A stretch of DNA of 11,110 nt from Bacillota bacterium. Its GTDB lineage: Bacteria; Eremiobacterota; SpSt-956; JAKJGF01. A program made the translations under genes and the position numbers. The DNA lies in contig JAKPQU010000449.1 of assembly GCA_029555925.1 (NCBI GenBank), positions 1 through 11,110 of the forward strand, given 5' to 3'. Below are positions 1 through 6,517 of the stretch, piece after piece (position 1 is the first letter of the stretch; each line of letters opens with the position of its first letter). The notes below the pieces were generated by a model. The model did not search any database and was not told the DNA's origin. It saw only the letters and a program-made list of their open reading frames with translations.

Positions 1-781
1 CTGTAGATTTCTGGATTTTTTCTGTGATTTTTACTATGGATTTTTGAGAAAGAGGTTGAAATTTACCTTCTCTGTAAAGTTTTTCCTGAATAGTTCCTTT
101 CTGGATGATTAAAGGTTCGATAGAAATGATATGACTTCCTCTGTTTATGGCATAAATAGATGTCTCTACGGCACTTTCTATGGCCCGTTCTGCGTCAATG
201 TAAGGACATCCTGCCGCCACATAGGTAATCTGTTTTACAGAAGAATTTCTCAGTATTTCGGTGCATCTGTCATAATCTTCAAGGTTTATGTTTTTATTAA
301 GATATTTATTCCTGTAAATCTCGTTTAAATGATCAAGACCTGTTCCTATTTCCACCGCTTTACCGGCCATTATATCCTCCGTTTCTGCTATTTTATCTCT
401 ATCTATAAACTCCGGTCTCGTTTCTACTATTAATTTTTTTATGTTTTTTTCTTTACCCACTTTTTGTAGAATTTTTCTTCTTAAATCTTTATTGATTTCC
501 TGTTCATTGTAAAAAGAACCCATTAAATAGAGACTTAATGCAGGCGTTTTGCTGAAATCACACTTCAATAAATCGGCTTCGAATTTTTTATATCCATTTA
601 TATTTCGGCTTAATCCATAAAGCTCTTTTTTGAATGTTTCCTCTGATAGGGAACAGTGTGTACACAAGGCATGGGTGCAGATATTATCTCCGATAAGCCA
701 GATAACACTTCGTTTTTCTCCTGAATTCAGCAGTTCACTGTTAATCTTCCTTACTGTAGAATCTATTTCATCCAATATCAT
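1..781 (-). CDS. Radical SAM protein, Elp3/TIGR01210 (RaSEA)-like, 3' end outside the window
   Basis: The reading frame is open from ATG at 781 to the left edge (260 codons, no stop). Near the N-terminus C35-T-H-A-L-C40-T-H-C43 gives a CX4CX2C cluster, a plausible [4Fe-4S]/SAM site, although canonical radical SAM enzymes have CX3CX2C. Downstream segments recall the TIGR01210/Elp3-like group: YLMGSFYNEQE, then VETRPEFID, then EIGTGLDHLNE followed by NKNINLEDYDRCTEIL, and a late ISIEPLIIQKGTIQEKLY resembling the family's 'NPxxVQxGTxxEYL' stretch. The characterised archaeal member makes the tRNA base archaeosine; a bacterial homologue need not do so, and the substrate here is unknown. The ATG lies inside the end of the upstream gene (14-base overlap), so it is probably translationally coupled as the last visible gene of the minus-strand operon. 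The radical SAM call is fairly safe; the subfamily is inferred from remembered motifs. Confidence 0.68.
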   Translation of the reverse strand, partial: MILDEIDSTVRKINSELLNSGEKRSVIWLIGDNICTHALCTHCSLSEETFKKELYGLSRNINGYKKFEADLLKCDFSKTPALSLYLMGSFYNEQEINKDLRRKILQKVGKEKNIKKLIVETRPEFIDRDKIAETEDIMAGKAVEIGTGLDHLNEIYRNKYLNKNINLEDYDRCTEILRNSSVKQITYVAAGCPYIDAERAIESAVETSIYAINRGSHIISIEPLIIQKGTIQEKLYREGKFQPLSQKSIVKITEKIQKST

Positions 782-1778
782 TAAGAGAAAGCCTTTCCCA
801 CGGGTGTGGTTTTAACAGAAGTTTTATATATGAATCCCTTCTATCTCTGTCCATCCATGTGAGATAATCGTATTTTTTGAATAAAGTAAAACCCTGTGAA
901 ATCCCTTCAAGGTAAAGAGATAACAGGTTCTTTATCGTATGGGGGGCGTGACGCGTGACGCGTGACGCATGACAGGAAGATAAATTTTCTTTATCTTCCT
1001 TATCATTAACCTTTATGTATTCCAGTTTTTTTCGTGCTTCTTTTATTTCTTTATCAGCCAGCAGTAAAAACCATTCCATGACATTATCTTTACATAATGT
1101 TTGATAATGATCTTCCCGGGAAAGATTCTGACAGGTTTCTGTATAGGAAAAGTTATGACCTTTATGGAGTCTATAGAGTAAAATTAAAGGATTATAGGAG
1201 AATTTTTCTATGTCTTCTTCAAGATCCGTTATATGATCTGCAATAAGGTCTGCAATAAGATAGTCCTCAAGAAAAGATGTAATGCCCCCTCTGTAATCTT
1301 CTTTCATGAGTGTAAAAACTATGGCATTATAAAATTCAAAATCACAGTTTCCTTTTTCAAGGAGTGTTAATATCAGTTCTTCGGAAGAAATAAATTTCAT
1401 TGCCTCTTCTTCCAGGAGAAAATATTCGTATATCTTTTCCATTGACGATTTACATATATTATCAAATAATTCTGCCGGAAGAGAGATTTCACTGACAGAT
1501 TTCTCTATTGAATTTTTTCTTATTCTGTCTATAAATGTTCTGTAATTACCGTCATTGAGGCCTTCTTTCTCTACTGTATTATCCCATTCATGAAGGGTGG
1601 TGCACAGGTAAAATATAATTCTTTCAAGAGGCTTTATTAAAGAATCGTGCAAACCTGCCGCTTTCCCTATAGAACCATAAAAGCGGCAGAAGAGCCTGTT
1701 TTTATCAGGTGAAACATAGAAATTGTAATTTTTACAAAATTCAGCTACTTCTATGTTGAATTCTTCACGGTTTTTCAT
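768..1778 (-). CDS. Hypothetical helical protein with Asp-rich motif (336 aa)
   Basis: I do not recognise this protein. It is mostly predicted helix, charged, with no signal peptide or membrane segment. Residues 181-189 (DHITDLEED), within a hydrophobic stretch that continues EKFSYNPLILLY, resemble the second Asp-rich motif of class I isoprenoid synthases (squalene/phytoene or polyprenyl synthase type). A possible but poor first motif, HEWDNTVE at 63-70, sits about 120 residues earlier, a spacing compatible with that fold. This is only a weak hypothesis. Residues 269-278 (CHASRVTRHA) are encoded by a 7-base tandem array and look like a tolerated insertion in a polar linker (about 255-282). 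The start codon shares ATGA with the stop of the GH13 gene upstream and has no convincing Shine-Dalgarno sequence of its own, so translation is probably coupled. The 3' end overlaps the next gene. Confidence 0.85.
   Translation of the reverse strand: MKNREEFNIEVAEFCKNYNFYVSPDKNRLFCRFYGSIGKAAGLHDSLIKPLERIIFYLCTTLHEWDNTVEKEGLNDGNYRTFIDRIRKNSIEKSVSEISLPAELFDNICKSSMEKIYEYFLLEEEAMKFISSEELILTLLEKGNCDFEFYNAIVFTLMKEDYRGGITSFLEDYLIADLIADHITDLEEDIEKFSYNPLILLYRLHKGHNFSYTETCQNLSREDHYQTLCKDNVMEWFLLLADKEIKEARKKLEYIKVNDKEDKENLSSCHASRVTRHAPHTIKNLLSLYLEGISQGFTLFKKYDYLTWMDRDRRDSYIKLLLKPHPWERLSLNDIG
947..974 (-). repeat. Heptamer tandem array inside a coding sequence
   Basis: On the plus strand there are three perfect CGTGACG units followed by one degenerate unit (CATGACA), 28 bases in all; on the coding strand the unit reads CGTCACG. 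It is preceded on the coding strand by TTCC. Short TTTATC/GATAAA arms (931-936, 979-984) flank it as an inverted repeat. It encodes residues 269-278 of the 336-aa protein without breaking the frame. Related arrays lie at 4511-4538 and 6612-6639. Confidence 0.9.
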
Positions 1779-3712
1779 TTATGAGAATTTTTCTCAAATA
1801 ACAGCACGAGTCCGTCTGTCGGATTGATGTCAACTTTGATTTCCCCTGATGTAATGTTATATGTTCTGTCATGGAGCAGATCGTGGGCCACAGTATCGGA
1901 AGACACTTCCAGATTGAATACTGGAAGGATCACAGTGTGCTTTTCTTTACTGCCGTTCAGCACTACCATGAGTTTATCTTTTTCGTCATATCTGGCAAAA
2001 GCATAAATATTTTTCTCATTATTTTTATATATAGTTTCAAATGACCCTGTTCTGAGAGCTTTGTAATTGTTTCTTACAGAGATCAATTTTTTGTATAAAT
2101 CTCTTAAATCTTTGTTCCATTTTGTTTCATCCCAGTTAAAGGTTCTTCTGCAGTCGGGGTCTTTATCTCCGTCTGTTCCGATCTCATCACCGTAGTATAC
2201 AGTGGGAGCTCCAATGTATGTCATCTGAAATATTACGCCGACTCTCTGTTTCCCTGTGTCTCCTTTCAGGACATTTATAAATCTCCTTGTATCATGGCTG
2301 TCTAACAGATTGAGTCCTGTCTCTACACAGGGAAGATAATAATCTGCTCTTGTATATGTAAGATATTCATCTAACTGGCTTATATTCATTGATGTTCCGT
2401 AGCCGTTATGGTCAATTCCTCCGAGCCAGATCCACATGGGCTCCATATGGCCGTTATAATTCATTACACTGTCGAATTCCGTGCCGTTAAGCCATACAGA
2501 GGCATTACCCCATATTTCACCCGTAATATAGGCTTCAGGATTTGCATCTTTTACTCTTTTTCTGAATTCTTTCCACAGGCCATGTTCATCTGTTCTTCCT
2601 CCCACACCTGCTTCATTCGGCACATCGAGTCTCCAGCCGTCTATATGATAATCCTTTATCCACATTCTTGCTATGGAATTTTCTCCTCCGAAGATTTCTT
2701 CTCTTAATGCGGCACTGCCGTAATTTAATTTGGGCAGTGTATTGAAACCCCACCAGGCTATATAATTATCAGGCCATTCACGGAAGGTATAGAAATCATA
2801 CCATGGACTTTCTTTACTTTCATAAGCCCCTTCAGTGCTATAAATATGTTCTTTATCAAACCATTTATGTTTTGACCCTGTATGGTTGAAGACTCCATCA
2901 ATGATTATTTTTATGCCTTCTTTATGTGCTTCCGTTACCAGGTCTTTAAGGGCCTCATTGCCTCCGAAATGAGGGTCTACTTCTCTGTAATCCTGTGTGT
3001 CATATTTATGATTGCTCGGAGACAGAAATATGGGATTTAAATATATTGCCGTTATGCCGAGATCTTTCAGATATGGCAGTTTCGCTTTTATACCCTGAAG
3101 ATCGCCTCCGAAAAAGTCGGCACATTTTGTAGGATTATCGGGGAGTTCTGTCCAGTTTTTATGGGTATAGGCCTCTGCTCCCAGATAGATATATTCTCCT
3201 TTTTTTACATTGTTTTCCGGGCTTCCATCAAAAAATCTGTCGGGAAATATCTGGTACACTACGGCATGTTTCATCCAGTCAGGTGTTTTAAAGCCGGGGA
3301 TTAATATAAAATCCCTGTCATATACAGGTTCTTCCATTGCTCCGATAGCTGTATAATATCCTTTTGTATTACTATCAAACAGTTCAAATCTGTAGGTTTT
3401 TCTCTCTGAGCCTGCCGGTATTTTCCCCGTCCAGTAATCATATACATTCGATTGTTTTGTTAAAGTCATATCAGAAAAATGTTCTTCTGTGTCGAAATAT
3501 TTTATGCGGCATGATGTAAGATCATTTTTGTAACTTCGCAGGGTAAGGGTTATGTCATCTTTAACACCTGGTTCTGCGGGAGACATATAGAGTGATGTCT
3601 GATCGGAAAATACACCCTTCCAGTCGATATGAGAATCTTTTTCCGAAGCTTCGGATATAAGAGCAGTAGAGATAAAAATAAGTACCATTAATAAAATATT
3701 GATTTTTTTCAT
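1775..3712 (-). CDS. Secreted GH13 alpha-amylase-family enzyme (neopullulanase/cyclomaltodextrinase-like)
   Basis: This 645-residue protein should hydrolyse alpha-1,4 (and possibly alpha-1,6) glucans or maltodextrins. Residues 1-23 form a Sec signal peptide (MKK, hydrophobic core, then S-E-A-S), with no lipobox Cys, so it acts in the periplasm or outside. Residues about 30-130 look like the N-terminal beta-sandwich (CBM34-like) of cyclomaltodextrinases. The (beta/alpha)8 barrel starts at 145-163 (PDWMKHAVVYQIFPDRFFDG). Conserved region I is DGVFNH (272-277), the nucleophile is D363 in GWRLD, the acid/base is E399 in ITGEIW, and the transition-state Asp is D474 in LLDSHD, so all catalytic residues are present. 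A C-terminal beta domain covers about 555-640. Length fits the family. A GAAAGG ribosome binding site lies 8 bases before the ATG. It is the first gene of a three-gene minus-strand operon. The exact substrate cannot be read from sequence. Confidence 0.95.
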   Translation of the reverse strand: MKKINILLMVLIFISTALISEASEKDSHIDWKGVFSDQTSLYMSPAEPGVKDDITLTLRSYKNDLTSCRIKYFDTEEHFSDMTLTKQSNVYDYWTGKIPAGSERKTYRFELFDSNTKGYYTAIGAMEEPVYDRDFILIPGFKTPDWMKHAVVYQIFPDRFFDGSPENNVKKGEYIYLGAEAYTHKNWTELPDNPTKCADFFGGDLQGIKAKLPYLKDLGITAIYLNPIFLSPSNHKYDTQDYREVDPHFGGNEALKDLVTEAHKEGIKIIIDGVFNHTGSKHKWFDKEHIYSTEGAYESKESPWYDFYTFREWPDNYIAWWGFNTLPKLNYGSAALREEIFGGENSIARMWIKDYHIDGWRLDVPNEAGVGGRTDEHGLWKEFRKRVKDANPEAYITGEIWGNASVWLNGTEFDSVMNYNGHMEPMWIWLGGIDHNGYGTSMNISQLDEYLTYTRADYYLPCVETGLNLLDSHDTRRFINVLKGDTGKQRVGVIFQMTYIGAPTVYYGDEIGTDGDKDPDCRRTFNWDETKWNKDLRDLYKKLISVRNNYKALRTGSFETIYKNNEKNIYAFARYDEKDKLMVVLNGSKEKHTVILPVFNLEVSSDTVAHDLLHDRTYNITSGEIKVDINPTDGLVLLFEKNSHK

Positions 3713-3806
3713 TGTTATTACCTTTCTTTAACAGTAGTTTTGTTTAATTTTAATTGCTCACAGTTGAGAAGTCAATCAGGAAAATTATTTTTACCAATTG
3801 TTTTTA
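3713..3806. promoter_or_regulatory. Divergent intergenic region upstream of the GH13 operon
   Basis: This short AT-rich spacer separates the minus-strand GH13 operon from the plus-strand toxin-antitoxin module, so it should hold the GH13 promoter and the -35 region of the toxin-antitoxin promoter. TTGTTT at 3798-3803 is a possible -35 box for the plus strand, spaced 17 bases from TACCAT at 3821-3826. I could not pick a convincing minus-strand promoter. Confidence 0.35.
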
Positions 3807-3837
3807 CTTACTATTTATGCTACCATAAAGTAGTAAG
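3807..3837 (+). promoter_or_regulatory. Imperfect palindrome, probable toxin-antitoxin operator
   Basis: CTTACTATTTATG (3807-3819) and CATAAAGTAGTAAG (3824-3837) are reverse complements apart from one extra G at 3830, separated by CTAC. The palindrome ends 17 bases before the antitoxin ATG and overlaps the likely -10/transcription start region. Ribbon-helix-helix antitoxins typically bind such dyads alone or with their toxin to repress their own operon, so autoregulation is a reasonable inference. It is followed by the AAGGGGG ribosome binding site (3840-3846). It lacks a U-run, so it is unlikely to be a terminator. Confidence 0.55.
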
Positions 3838-3854
3838 AAAAGGGGGTAAATATA

Positions 3855-4088
3855 ATGCCTAAAATTTCGCTTTCCATACCTCATGATGTTCTTCAATTTA
3901 TTGATAGTCAGGGGAAAAATAGAAGTAGAGCTATAGTTACAATTCTTCAGGAATATAAAGAAAAAAAACAGAGGGAAGAACTGATAAAAGCTTATGAAGA
4001 ATATGAACATTTCTGTAAAGAAGATGATGCAAACTGGTGGAGTGACTGGGAAAATGCATCTATAGAAGATACAGGAAAGGATATATAA
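3855..4088 (+). CDS. Ribbon-helix-helix antitoxin of a MazEF-type module
   Basis: This 77-residue protein fits a CopG/MazE-type antitoxin. The N-terminus (KISLSIP, residues 3-9) would be the DNA-contacting beta strand. Helix 1 (about HDVLQFIDSQ) follows, then NRSRAIVTILQEYKEKK as the second helix after the turn. The C-terminal third is acidic with three Trp (DDANWWSDWENASIED), typical of a flexible tail that wraps around and blocks the toxin. The start is supported by AAGGGGG 8 bases upstream. The toxin gene begins 3 bases after the stop, the standard antitoxin-first order. It should neutralise the toxin in the cytoplasm and repress the operon through the palindrome just upstream. The antitoxin role rests strongly on the neighbour. 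Confidence 0.85.
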   Translation: MPKISLSIPHDVLQFIDSQGKNRSRAIVTILQEYKEKKQREELIKAYEEYEHFCKEDDANWWSDWENASIEDTGKDI

Positions 4089-4091
4089 AGA

Positions 4092-4433
4092 ATGATATTT
4101 CCAAAAAGAGGAGAAATCTGGCTTGTCGAATTTTCCCCGTCCATAGGAACAGAAATACAGAAAATAAGACCGGCTCTTGTAATTTCCAATGATATAGCCA
4201 ATAATAAAAGCTCAAAAGTTACTGTTGTACCTTTTAGCAGTAAAGTAAAGTCTATAGCTGTTATGGTAGTGATAGAACCGGATGAAGAAAATTGTCTTGA
4301 CAGGCAGAGCGCTATAAGAATTCCTGATATTACAACATTTGATAAAATTAGATTTAAGAACAAAATTGGAATGTTAAAACCAGAATATATGGGAGAAGTC
4401 GATAAAAAGTTAAAAATACATTTAAATTTGTGA
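4092..4433 (+). CDS. mazF: MazF/PemK-family endoribonuclease toxin
   Basis: This 113-residue protein has the usual MazF length and layout. RGEIWLVEFSPSIGTEIQKIRPALVISND (residues 6-34) holds the N-terminal beta strands and the conserved K24-I-R26-P motif, whose Arg is the expected catalytic residue. VTVVPFSSK (43-51) is the strand normally carrying the catalytic Thr/Ser; here S49/S50 fill that place. LDRQSAIRIPDITTF followed by KIGMLKPEYMGEVDKKL is the conserved second half and C-terminal helix. The family cleaves single-stranded mRNA at short sequence motifs to arrest growth; this toxin's target sequence cannot be predicted. It lies 3 bases after the antitoxin stop, with AGGAAAGG (4073-4080) inside the antitoxin end as ribosome binding site. 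No frameshift or missing core residue is seen, so the toxin is probably functional. Confidence 0.93.
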   Translation: MIFPKRGEIWLVEFSPSIGTEIQKIRPALVISNDIANNKSSKVTVVPFSSKVKSIAVMVVIEPDEENCLDRQSAIRIPDITTFDKIRFKNKIGMLKPEYMGEVDKKLKIHLNL

Positions 4434-4460
4434 AGTGAAAAGAACAGGACACTATTCACT
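4434..4460 (+). other. Weak inverted repeat after the toxin gene
   Basis: AGTGAA (4434-4439) and TTCACT (4455-4460) form a 6-base inverted repeat immediately after the mazF stop. There is no U-run, so it is at best a poor terminator. The AGTGAAAAG start resembles the stem of the strong terminator at 6353-6388. Confidence 0.25.
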
Positions 4461-4490
4461 AACAACTATGACCGAACCGATTACCACGAA

Positions 4491-4548
4491 ATATGAGAAT
4501 TTGTTCCTCCCGTCACGCGTTACGCGTTACGCGTTACGATTCTCATAT
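4491..4548 (+). repeat. Heptamer array enclosed by a perfect 10-base inverted repeat
   Basis: Four tandem 7-base units (CGTCACG then three CGTTACG, 4511-4538) are preceded by TTCCTCC (4504-4510). The outer arms ATATGAGAAT (4491-4500) and ATTCTCATAT (4539-4548) are exact reverse complements; the right arm starts on the base after the last unit. The whole could fold as a hairpin with the array in its loop. It lies in the 146-base gap between mazF and the radical SAM gene, 31 bases before the latter's ATG. Function unknown. Confidence 0.85.
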
Positions 4549-4579
4549 AAATTAAAGATACAGGAAGTGATTATAAAAC

Positions 4580-6325
4580 ATGTGGAATAAAAAAAGAGAT
4601 AAAATTTTTCTTTTTTATATAGAATTTGGCAACGGAGTAAGCCCTTTCAGGCAGACGAAAAGTATTCAAATAGGCATTCTGTCCATAGGTACTTTCCTTA
4701 AGGAAAAGGGATATAATGTTCAGACCTTTTTTGACTGTTATCCCGATACGGATGAGCTTAAAAGGCTTATATCCTGGGAAAGGGTCAGGGTAATAGGTTT
4801 TTATACCACTATGGATAATATCTCCAGGGTTCAGGCTTTAACGGATTTTATAAAAGATAATTTCCCGAAAATAATTGTAATATTCGGAGGGCCTCTTGCC
4901 ACAATAAGGCCTGCTCTGTTACTTGAAGAGGGAAGAGCCGACATAGTGGTAAGATATGAAGGGGAATATACCATGGAAGAGCTTATGGATTATTATTATC
5001 ATGATAAAGGTGACCTTGAAGATATAAAGGGAATAACTTACAGAGCGGGCAATGAAATCAAGCATAATCCTGACAGACCTTTTATAGAAAATCTGGATGA
5101 TCTGCCCATTCTTGACAGGGATCTCGTGCCTTTTAAAGAGGATTATCCCATACTTCTTACAGGAAGAGGATGCCCCTATCACTGTACCTTCTGCTTTCAG
5201 GGCACAGGCCATTATTATCGTATGAGAAGCGTTGAAAATATCATGAAAGAAGTGGACGGTTTGCTGGAGAGATACGGAGATCCTGTTTATATCTCATTCG
5301 ATGACGATGTTTTTATTACAGATCGAGACAGAGCCCTTGCACTGTGCAGAGAACTTAAAAAAAGAAAAGAGCTTCGACCTGGATTTCACTGGTTTTCCGA
5401 AACAAGAGCAAATATTTTATATAAATATCCTGAGCTTATAAGAGAAATGAAAGAAGCAGGTATTGCAGTCCTGCAATTCGGGACCGAGTCTGCAAATAAC
5501 AAAATGCTTGAAGCCTATAATAAGATGATAACCACGGAACAGGTGGAATTTACGGTAAAGAAGTGTGTGGAAGAAGATATATTTCAGATAGCCACTACAT
5601 TTATACTGGGAGGGCCCTTTGAGTCACGGGAGACGGTTGAAGAAAGCATAAATTTTGCAAAAAAACTGATCAGAATGGCACCGGGAAGAATAAGAATAGT
5701 AGACGGTTTTCTCATACCGCTTCCCGGAACTCCCCTGGGTGATAATCCTGAAAAATACGGGATTATTCCCCTGAAACCTTACTGGAAAACAGGCAATACG
5801 GGAGGCAGTGAATGTATTTCCGAGACGGTACATTTAAAAAGAGGGGAATTACTTGAACTCAAGAAGATCTTTGACAGAGAACTTATGGTAACCATGGAAC
5901 AGGAACTGATGAATATACCGAGAAAACAGGTGGAAGCCATATTCAGTATGTTAACGGAAGGCATTCAGGCTCTCTGGTATAACCTCCTCTCCTCAAACAC
6001 CGCTCTTAAAAGATATTTTAATTTTAAAGATCATGGCATATACAAAACGTTTCATGAATTAACGGATTTTGACTCTTATTTTCCTCAGAGAACCGATTTC
6101 AGTTATGAACTCTCAGAAGAACGTATAACACTGGATCGTTTCGGAAAAAAATATCTTCTTAATCCTTTTGAATCAAGAATTCTGACCCTGAGTGCCGGCA
6201 GGATAAGATTCAGAGACATAGTCTCCATATTAAAAGAAGAATTCCCCGAAAGTTCCCCGCAAAAAATACTGGATTTTTACAGGAAAATGGATGATATATA
6301 CGGTATTGTATTTGGAAAGGTTTAG
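4580..6325 (+). CDS. B12-binding-type radical SAM enzyme with PqqD-like C-terminal segment
   Basis: This 581-residue protein has the layout of cobalamin-binding radical SAM enzymes. An N-terminal Rossmann-like domain (about 10-150) includes SIQIGILSIGTFLKEKGYNV, VIGFYTTMDN, VIFGGPLAT and VRYEGEYT. The radical SAM core follows, with C198-P-Y-H-C202-T-F-C205 (CX3CX2C) binding the 4Fe-4S cluster and SAM. Later core elements are FSETRAN (272-278), VLQFGTESAN (297-306), FILGGPFES (341-349) and PLPGTPLG (380-387). Residues about 518-581 look like a small winged-helix or PqqD-like module (LNPFESRILTLSAGRIRFRD, then a helix and a final IYGIVF strand). Family members methylate unreactive carbons or rearrange substrates; the substrate is unknown. 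Ribosome binding site AGGAAGTGA is at 4562-4570. The nearby NRPS suggests a tailoring role, but a terminator separates the two genes. Confidence 0.9.
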   Translation: MWNKKRDKIFLFYIEFGNGVSPFRQTKSIQIGILSIGTFLKEKGYNVQTFFDCYPDTDELKRLISWERVRVIGFYTTMDNISRVQALTDFIKDNFPKIIVIFGGPLATIRPALLLEEGRADIVVRYEGEYTMEELMDYYYHDKGDLEDIKGITYRAGNEIKHNPDRPFIENLDDLPILDRDLVPFKEDYPILLTGRGCPYHCTFCFQGTGHYYRMRSVENIMKEVDGLLERYGDPVYISFDDDVFITDRDRALALCRELKKRKELRPGFHWFSETRANILYKYPELIREMKEAGIAVLQFGTESANNKMLEAYNKMITTEQVEFTVKKCVEEDIFQIATTFILGGPFESRETVEESINFAKKLIRMAPGRIRIVDGFLIPLPGTPLGDNPEKYGIIPLKPYWKTGNTGGSECISETVHLKRGELLELKKIFDRELMVTMEQELMNIPRKQVEAIFSMLTEGIQALWYNLLSSNTALKRYFNFKDHGIYKTFHELTDFDSYFPQRTDFSYELSEERITLDRFGKKYLLNPFESRILTLSAGRIRFRDIVSILKEEFPESSPQKILDFYRKMDDIYGIVFGKV

Positions 6326-6332
6326 CGGGGAA

Positions 6333-6360
6333 GTCGTGAGTGGTGAGTCGTGAAAAGTGA
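6333..6360 (+). repeat. Degenerate heptamer array adjoining a terminator
   Basis: Starting 7 bases after the radical SAM stop there are four 7-base units, GTCGTGA, GTGGTGA, GTCGTGA and AAAGTGA. They share the TGA core with the complement of the CGTCACG arrays (unit GTGACGC). The last unit forms part of the left stem of the following terminator. Confidence 0.7.
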
Positions 6361-6388
6361 AAAGAATAACTTTTCACTTTTTATTTTT
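6353..6388 (+). terminator. Intrinsic terminator after the radical SAM gene
   Basis: AAAAGTGAAAAG (6353-6364) and CTTTTCACTTTT (6370-6381) form a perfect 12-base stem with the loop AATAA, followed by a T-rich tail (TATTTTT to 6388). It lies 27 bases after the stop codon. It should end the radical SAM transcript, so the NRPS gene needs its own promoter. A-rich on one side and T-rich on the other, it could also work in reverse. Confidence 0.85.
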
Positions 6389-6517
6389 CACTTGCAAATA
6401 CATTTTTGGGGAAGGGAAAATTTTTTTAATGAAGAAAAACACATCAGACAAAAATAGACAAAAAATCTATTTTATACGGAAACTGATGACATGAGCATAA
6501 ATATCTATACTTTTGCA
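6389..6517 (+). promoter_or_regulatory. Probable promoter region of the NRPS gene
   Basis: This AT-rich stretch has no reading frame. An 8-base dyad AAAATAGA/TCTATTTT (6451-6458, 6466-6473) could be an operator. Two weak promoter candidates exist: CAGACA (6445-6450) with TATTTT (6468-6473) at 17-base spacing, the latter overlapping the dyad; and a good -10-like TATACT (6506-6511) without a clear -35. The second would start transcription right at the structured segment that follows. Confidence 0.3.

Noticed and set aside
131..815. Short plus-strand reading frames (131-328 and 630-815) over the left edge
   Set aside because: They lie antisense to the radical SAM gene, whose minus-strand frame has a Cys cluster and family-like motifs.
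1782..1796. TGAGAA-TTT-TTCTCA hairpin just before the 336-aa gene, considered as a terminator
   Set aside because: The stem is only 6 bases with a 3-base loop inside the end of the GH13 coding sequence, and the overlapping ATGA start favours continued transcription and coupled translation.
2408..2707. 99-aa plus-strand reading frame within the GH13 gene
   Set aside because: It is antisense to the catalytic core (nucleophile and acid/base region) of an intact GH13 gene; no independent support.
3992..4465. 157-aa minus-strand reading frame opposite mazF
   Set aside because: It is the antisense shadow of the well-supported antitoxin and MazF genes and shows no domain or start signal of its own.
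4511..4538. Tandem repeats considered as a CRISPR array
   Set aside because: Units are 7 bases, directly tandem, with no spacers and no cas genes in the window.
6483..6489. CTGATGA, the conserved core start of hammerhead ribozymes
   Set aside because: No matching stem II, GAAA box or cleavage-site stem is found around it; a 7-base match is expected by chance.
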